Part shown: piece after piece, positions 5,677 through 9,089 of the stretch
Layout of the letters: the number at the start of each line of letters is the position of its first letter
Position numbering within the stretch: position 1 is the stretch's first letter
Source of the DNA: an uncultured Clostridia bacterium
GTDB lineage: Bacteria; Bacillota; Clostridia; UBA1381
Direction: 5' to 3'
Assembly (NCBI GenBank): GCA_910585485.1
Contig: CAJUEZ010000063.1
Span: 1-9,089, forward strand
Length of the DNA: 9,089 bases
Notes under the pieces: model-generated
Seen by the model: the letters and a program-made list of their open reading frames with translations, nothing else
The model's database searches: none
Told to the model about the DNA's origin: nothing
Translations under genes and position numbers: made by a program

Positions 5677-6861
5677 ATGAGCAAAAGACTATTCACTTCG
5701 GAATCTGTCACAGAGGGACACCCCGATAAAATCTGCGACCAGATTTCTGACGCTATACTTGACGAAATACTAAAAGAAGACCCGCTTGCGAGAGTAGCAT
5801 GCGAAACCACATGCACAACGGGTATAATTTCAATAATGGGAGAAATCACAACCTCATGCTATGTTGACTTCCCAAAAGTCGCAAGACAGGTAGTTCTCGA
5901 CATCGGATACGACAGAGCAAAATATGGTTTTGACGGAACCACTTGCGCGGTTGTAACCGCTATTGACGAGCAGTCTCCCGACATTGCTCAGGGTGTCAAT
6001 GCGGGATACGAAAACCGAGAAGAAGGTGGAAATGACGATGAAAACTCAACCGGCGCGGGAGACCAGGGCATGATGTTCGGATACGCGTGCGATGAAACGC
6101 CCGAATTAATGCCAATGCCGATTTCACTCGCGCACAAAATGGCAAAAAAACTTACCGAGGCGCGCAAAGAAGGAATTCTTGATTATCTTCGTCCGGACGG
6201 AAAAACTCAGGTTACTGTTGAATATGACGGCGATACTCCCATCAGAGTTGACACAGTTGTTGTGTCAAGCCAGCATTCTCCTGACGTGGACATCAAGAAA
6301 CTACGCGAGGACATCAAAAGAGAGGTTATTCTGAAAACCGTTCCGTCAAATCTTATTGACAGCAATACGAAATTTTTTATAAATCCCACGGGCAGATTTG
6401 TTGTCGGCGGACCAAACGGCGACAGCGGTCTTACAGGAAGAAAACTTATAGTTGACACCTACGGCGGATATTCTCGTCACGGCGGCGGAGCATTCTCCGG
6501 AAAAGACCCGACAAAAGTTGACCGAAGCGCCGCTTATGCCGCAAGATACGTAGCCAAAAACATAGTGGCGGCAGGACTTGCAAAAAAATGTGAAGTACAA
6601 CTCGCATATGCAATTGGTGTCGCTCATCCGGTTTCCATAATGGTTGACACATTCGGAACCTCCACAGTTTCCGAAGAGAAAATTGAACAGGCAATAGAAA
6701 AAGTGTTTGATTTGAGACCGCACGCAATAATCAATCAGCTTGATTTAAGAAAACCCATCTATCGTTCTCTTGCCGCTTACGGACATATGGGACGAGAAGA
6801 CCTTGGAGTAACATGGGAAAAAACTGATAAGGTACAGGCGCTCAAGGAGGCTTTGAAATAA
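5677..6861 (+). CDS. metK: S-adenosylmethionine synthase MetK
   Basis: MetK makes S-adenosylmethionine from methionine and ATP in the cytosol, releasing phosphate and diphosphate; it acts as a tetramer. With the start at 5677 it has 394 residues, the normal length. Signatures: the ATP-binding GHPDK at 14-18, the flexible active-site loop region near 99-120, hexapeptide GAGDQG at 126-131, and the P-loop-like GGGAFSGKDPTKVDRS at 269-284. The product supplies the methyl donor for the TrmN6-type enzyme and RsmI upstream, although metK has its own promoter and a terminator separates them. No S-box or other SAM-sensing leader is present. It is followed after one base by the TfoX-like gene. Confidence 0.98.
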   Translation: MSKRLFTSESVTEGHPDKICDQISDAILDEILKEDPLARVACETTCTTGIISIMGEITTSCYVDFPKVARQVVLDIGYDRAKYGFDGTTCAVVTAIDEQSPDIAQGVNAGYENREEGGNDDENSTGAGDQGMMFGYACDETPELMPMPISLAHKMAKKLTEARKEGILDYLRPDGKTQVTVEYDGDTPIRVDTVVVSSQHSPDVDIKKLREDIKREVILKTVPSNLIDSNTKFFINPTGRFVVGGPNGDSGLTGRKLIVDTYGGYSRHGGGAFSGKDPTKVDRSAAYAARYVAKNIVAAGLAKKCEVQLAYAIGVAHPVSIMVDTFGTSTVSEEKIEQAIEKVFDLRPHAIINQLDLRKPIYRSLAAYGHMGREDLGVTWEKTDKVQALKEALK

Positions 6862-6862
6862 C

Positions 6863-7189
6863 ATGCCAAGCACAAACGAATATGTTGACTATGTAATGAG
6901 TCTGCTTTCCAAGCTTGATGACACTTCATCACGAAAAATGATGGGCGAATATGTTCTCTATTATAGAGGCAAGGTTTTCGGAGGTATATATGATAACAGA
7001 TTTCTTGTTAAGATAACTCCACATTCCTCATCAATGTTAAGCCACGAAGAAATCCCTTACGATGGCGCAAAACCAATGTTCATGGTTGAATCTGAGGATA
7101 CAGAATTTGTCAGAAGATTAGTTGATGGTATGTACGATGAACTGCCCATGCCTAAACCAAGACAGAAAAAAAGTGAGAGAAAGAAGTGA
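6863..7189 (+). CDS. TfoX/Sxy N-terminal domain protein
   Basis: The 108-residue protein matches the TfoX N-terminal domain: an initial helix (about 5-18), then the conserved SSRKMMGEYVLYYRGKVFGG at 22-41, YDNRFLVK at 43-50, and the P-M-F motif at 71-73 followed by a helix with a Lys/Arg-rich tail. In gamma-proteobacteria TfoX/Sxy is a competence regulator with a second, C-terminal domain. That domain is absent here, as in most stand-alone Bacillota members, whose role is unknown, so a competence function should not be assumed. The ATG is one base after the metK stop and uses an AGGAGG (6845-6850) inside metK, so it is co-transcribed with metK and probably depends on its translation. Confidence 0.88.
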   Translation: MPSTNEYVDYVMSLLSKLDDTSSRKMMGEYVLYYRGKVFGGIYDNRFLVKITPHSSSMLSHEEIPYDGAKPMFMVESEDTEFVRRLVDGMYDELPMPKPRQKKSERKK

Positions 7190-7201
7190 TTTTTACATAA
7201 C

Positions 7202-7230
7202 AAAAACGTCCGGATAAACCGGACGTTTTT
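7202..7230. terminator. Bidirectional intrinsic terminator between convergent units
   Basis: A perfect stem with core ACGTCCGG/CCGGACGT and a 5-base loop ATAAA is flanked by AAAAA on the left (7202-7206) and a T run on the right (7226-7231). It therefore reads as hairpin plus U-tract on both strands. It sits 12 bp after the TfoX-like gene and 11 bp after the DUF212 gene on the other strand. Confidence 0.95.
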
Positions 7231-7241
7231 TGTATTCCTTC

Positions 7242-7685
7242 TCAGGCATGACGTATTATCGCAATTATGATTCCCAAAATCGCTCCGCCAATCACTTCAA
7301 TCGGGGTATGACCCAAAAGTTCTTTCAGCTTTTTATTTGTATGAGAATAATCGGCATTTACAAAATCATCAACTATTTTATTCAATATCGCCGCCTGCTG
7401 TCCCGCCGCGCGTCTCACTCCGGCAGCGTCATACATGACAACAAATGCCACAACAAACGCTATAGCAAACTGACCGCTGTCAAACCCCTGAGTAAATCCT
7501 ATACCCGCGGCAAGCGCCATAACAAAGGACGCGTGCGAACTCGGCATACCGCCGGAAGCGACTATCCTCTTAAAATCAAGTTTCTTATCCCATATCAGAA
7601 CTATTTTCAATACCTGTGCCACAAGCCATCCCAAAAGCGCCGTAATCAGCACAGAATTTGAAAACAACTGCTGTAAAAAAACCAT
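7242..7685 (-). CDS. DUF212/YuiD-type divergent PAP2-like membrane protein
   Basis: This 147-residue integral membrane protein belongs to the family known as DUF212, divergent PAP2 or acid phosphatase/vanadium haloperoxidase-related (YuiD in Bacillus). Conserved blocks are GGMPSSHA at 45-52, YDAAGVRRAAGQQA at 85-98 and ELLGHTPIEVIGGAILG at 122-138. Predicted membrane segments lie near 10-31, 52-67, 72-88 and 128-144. SSH and the Arg/His-bearing blocks resemble the phosphate-binding residues of PAP2 phosphatases, so a lipid or prenyl diphosphate phosphatase role is plausible but not shown by sequence alone. AGGAG lies 11 bases before the ATG. It follows the prenyl synthase gene by 46 bp at the end of the xseA-xseB-ispA operon, which fits a prenyl-lipid substrate. 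Confidence 0.92.
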   Translation of the reverse strand: MVFLQQLFSNSVLITALLGWLVAQVLKIVLIWDKKLDFKRIVASGGMPSSHASFVMALAAGIGFTQGFDSGQFAIAFVVAFVVMYDAAGVRRAAGQQAAILNKIVDDFVNADYSHTNKKLKELLGHTPIEVIGGAILGIIIAIIRHA

Positions 7686-7731
7686 ACTGCAAATAACTCC
7701 TTTCGCAAACAGAATATAAGTTAAATTATTT

Positions 7732-8607
7732 TTAGTATCTTCGCAATGTCAGATAATCCGTAAGTTTTAAAAGAAAATCCGCTTTTCCCCCAAAGCCGGC
7801 AAGAGAGTTTTTCGCCTTGAAAGAATATTCCTCAGACATTTTCTTAGCCTCTTCAAGTCCCGCTATTTTAACATAAGTATTTTTATTTTCCTCCGCATCG
7901 GAGCCTATCGGTTTGCCAAGTTCCTCTTCACTGCCGATTACGTCAAGTATATCGTCCTGTATCTGAAACGCCACTCCGAGATTCAGCGCGAAATTGTCAA
8001 CCGCGGTCATTTCTTTCTCGCTTGCGCCTGCCATAAGCGCTCCTATCGCGCACGCGCTCCGTATTATCGCGCCGGTTTTATTTAAATGAAGATATTTAAG
8101 TTCTTCAAGCGTAATATCCTTGCCTTCGCTTTCCATATCCACTATTTGTCCGCCAATCATACCTTCAGTTCCCGACGATACCGCCAGAATATTTATCGCA
8201 TTTAACGCTCTTTCAGGATTAGTTCCGCTATAGTCTGAAACAATTTCAAAAGCTTTATTAAGCAGCGCGTCACCCGCGAGAATCGCAGTAGCCTCTCCGA
8301 ATTTAATATGACTTGTCGGTATTCCTCGCCTCAAATCATCATTATCCATAGCGGGAAGGTCATCATGTATAAGCGAATATGTATGAATCATTTCCATCGC
8401 GCACGCGAATGGAATTATCTCTTTTACATCACCGCCGCACATTTCGCATACGTTCATCATCAGTATCGGTCTAAGTCTCTTTCCGCCCGCAAAAACGCTG
8501 TAACGCATAGCCTTATATATAACGCTCTGCGGATTATCCTTTTCCGAAAGGTACTTGTCAAGATACCCGTCTATAATGTCAATCTGCTCTTTCAGTTGCT
8601 CTTTCAT
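7732..8607 (-). CDS. ispA: Short-chain polyprenyl diphosphate synthase (farnesyl diphosphate synthase type)
   Basis: This enzyme condenses isopentenyl diphosphate with DMAPP/geranyl diphosphate, feeding undecaprenyl and quinone-type lipids. The 291 residues match IspA. GGKRLRP is at 41-47, the first Asp-rich motif DDLPAMD at 82-88, KTGA at 177-180, and the second Asp-rich motif DDILD at 218-222. The two-residue insertion in the first motif and the preceding YSLIHDD are typical of bacterial C15 synthases such as E. coli IspA. The C20 product cannot be fully excluded. The gene starts 23 bp after xseB with an AAAGGG-type ribosome binding site. The order xseA-xseB-ispA is widely conserved in Bacillota and other bacteria. 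Confidence 0.95.
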   Translation of the reverse strand: MKEQLKEQIDIIDGYLDKYLSEKDNPQSVIYKAMRYSVFAGGKRLRPILMMNVCEMCGGDVKEIIPFACAMEMIHTYSLIHDDLPAMDNDDLRRGIPTSHIKFGEATAILAGDALLNKAFEIVSDYSGTNPERALNAINILAVSSGTEGMIGGQIVDMESEGKDITLEELKYLHLNKTGAIIRSACAIGALMAGASEKEMTAVDNFALNLGVAFQIQDDILDVIGSEEELGKPIGSDAEENKNTYVKIAGLEEAKKMSEEYSFKAKNSLAGFGGKADFLLKLTDYLTLRRY

Positions 8608-8630
8608 TTAAAACCCTTTCTGACAACACA

Positions 8631-8858
8631 CTATTCTTCTGTGTCAAAATCTTCCTTAACTATTTCCCCGTCCTCATTTGTCATAAGAACCGATACCTTT
8701 TTTTCAGCCTCGTCCAACATTTTCTGACAGCTTTTTGAAAGCTTGATTCCTTTTTCAAAAAGTGACAGCGACTCGTCAAGCGTCACATTTCCGCCTTCAA
8801 GCTGTGATACTATTTCTTCAAGTTCTGATATTGATTTTTCAAACGATTTCTCAGCCAT
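8631..8858 (-). CDS. xseB: Exodeoxyribonuclease VII small subunit
   Basis: XseB is the small subunit of exonuclease VII, which degrades single-stranded DNA from both ends into oligonucleotides; several copies bind one XseA. The 75 residues form the expected helical hairpin, with the signature FEKSISELEEIVSQLEGG at 6-23, LDESLSLFEKGIKL at 27-40 and C44, then AEKKV at 51-55, and an acidic tail. GAGGTGA lies 6 bases before the ATG. It starts 24 bp after xseA and ends 23 bp before ispA, a compact operon. Confidence 0.96.
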   Translation of the reverse strand: MAEKSFEKSISELEEIVSQLEGGNVTLDESLSLFEKGIKLSKSCQKMLDEAEKKVSVLMTNEDGEIVKEDFDTEE

Positions 8859-8882
8859 TATATTTCACCTCATGCACATTTA

Positions 8883-9089
8883 TTATTTGACTTCACATTC
8901 CGCGCTTCCGTCTTTAAGCCTCAATGTAAATCCCATACCTTTTTTCATATCCTTCGCGCTTCTTATAACAGTGCCATCCTCCGCGGTCGGAATTGAATAC
9001 CCTCTTGCCAAAGTCTGCAAAGGACTAAGAGCGTCAAGTTTTGCCGCCTGTTCTGAAAGCAGGCGCTTAAACATCATGGTTTTTATTTT
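8883..9089 (-). CDS. xseA: Exodeoxyribonuclease VII large subunit, C-terminal fragment
   Basis: Only the last 68 codons are inside the window; the frame is open across the right edge, so the methionines near 9072-9077 are internal, not starts. The family C-terminal motif LDALSPLQTLARGYSI is clear, followed by the small beta-rich tail with VIRSAKDMKKGMGFTLRLKDG. The catalytic XseA core and N-terminal OB fold lie outside. XseA is the nuclease subunit that pairs with the XseB encoded next. No promoter for this operon is visible here. Confidence 0.95.
   Translation of the reverse strand, partial: KIKTMMFKRLLSEQAAKLDALSPLQTLARGYSIPTAEDGTVIRSAKDMKKGMGFTLRLKDGSAECEVK

Noticed and set aside
7230..7661. 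Plus-strand frame opposite the DUF212 gene
   Set aside because: It starts inside the bidirectional terminator and runs antisense to conserved DUF212 motifs.
8308..8727. Plus-strand frame opposite ispA and xseB
   Set aside because: Antisense to strongly conserved ispA and xseB motifs; no start signal.
1..9089. CRISPR, transposase, phage or toxin-antitoxin genes
   Set aside because: No spaced direct repeats, terminal inverted repeats, recombinases or paired toxin-antitoxin genes were found; gene content is housekeeping.

Overview
The window looks like chromosomal DNA from a low-to-moderate GC, Gram-positive anaerobe of the Clostridia (Bacillota). The evidence is a ctsR-mcsA-mcsB heat-shock operon with a textbook CtsR operator, AGGAGG-type ribosome binding sites on almost every gene, an xseA-xseB-ispA cluster, a trmN6(yabB)-rsmI(yabC) pair as in Bacillus, and an orphan mreB/mbl-type gene. 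I cannot name a genus. No rRNA, tRNA, CRISPR array, insertion sequence or phage gene was seen. Coding density is high and the longest non-coding gap is about 234 bp.

Left arm (1-1700, minus strand): ctsR, mcsA and the first 255 codons of mcsB, which runs off the left edge. A sigma-A promoter (TTGACA-16-TATAAT) lies upstream of ctsR. A CtsR heptad-repeat operator (GGTCAAA-GAA-AGTCAAA) sits between that promoter and the ctsR ribosome binding site, as expected for autoregulation. McsA is short and lacks the first zinc finger of Bacillus McsA.

Centre-left (1780-5570, plus strand): a divergent promoter drives an MreB/Mbl-like actin. It is followed by fabZ (fatty acid synthesis), a TrmN6-type tRNA methyltransferase overlapping fabZ by one base, and rsmI (16S rRNA 2'-O-methylation). 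Next come an unrecognised 96-residue protein with a hydrophobic N-terminus and a striking 62-residue membrane protein with 14 cysteines. A strong intrinsic terminator closes the group.

Centre-right (5600-7190, plus strand): metK has its own sigma-A promoter and a short leader with no SAM riboswitch. A TfoX N-terminal-domain protein is packed one base behind it. A hairpin at 7202-7230, flanked by A and T runs, can terminate transcription from both directions.

Right arm (7240-9089, minus strand): the C-terminal end of xseA (cut by the window edge), xseB, ispA (short-chain prenyl diphosphate synthase) and a DUF212/YuiD-type membrane protein. They form a compact operon read towards the shared terminator.

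Most of the window is conserved housekeeping. The least explained items are the Cys-rich membrane microprotein (with a possible sigma-K-like promoter), the 96-residue protein before it, and the minimal McsA.
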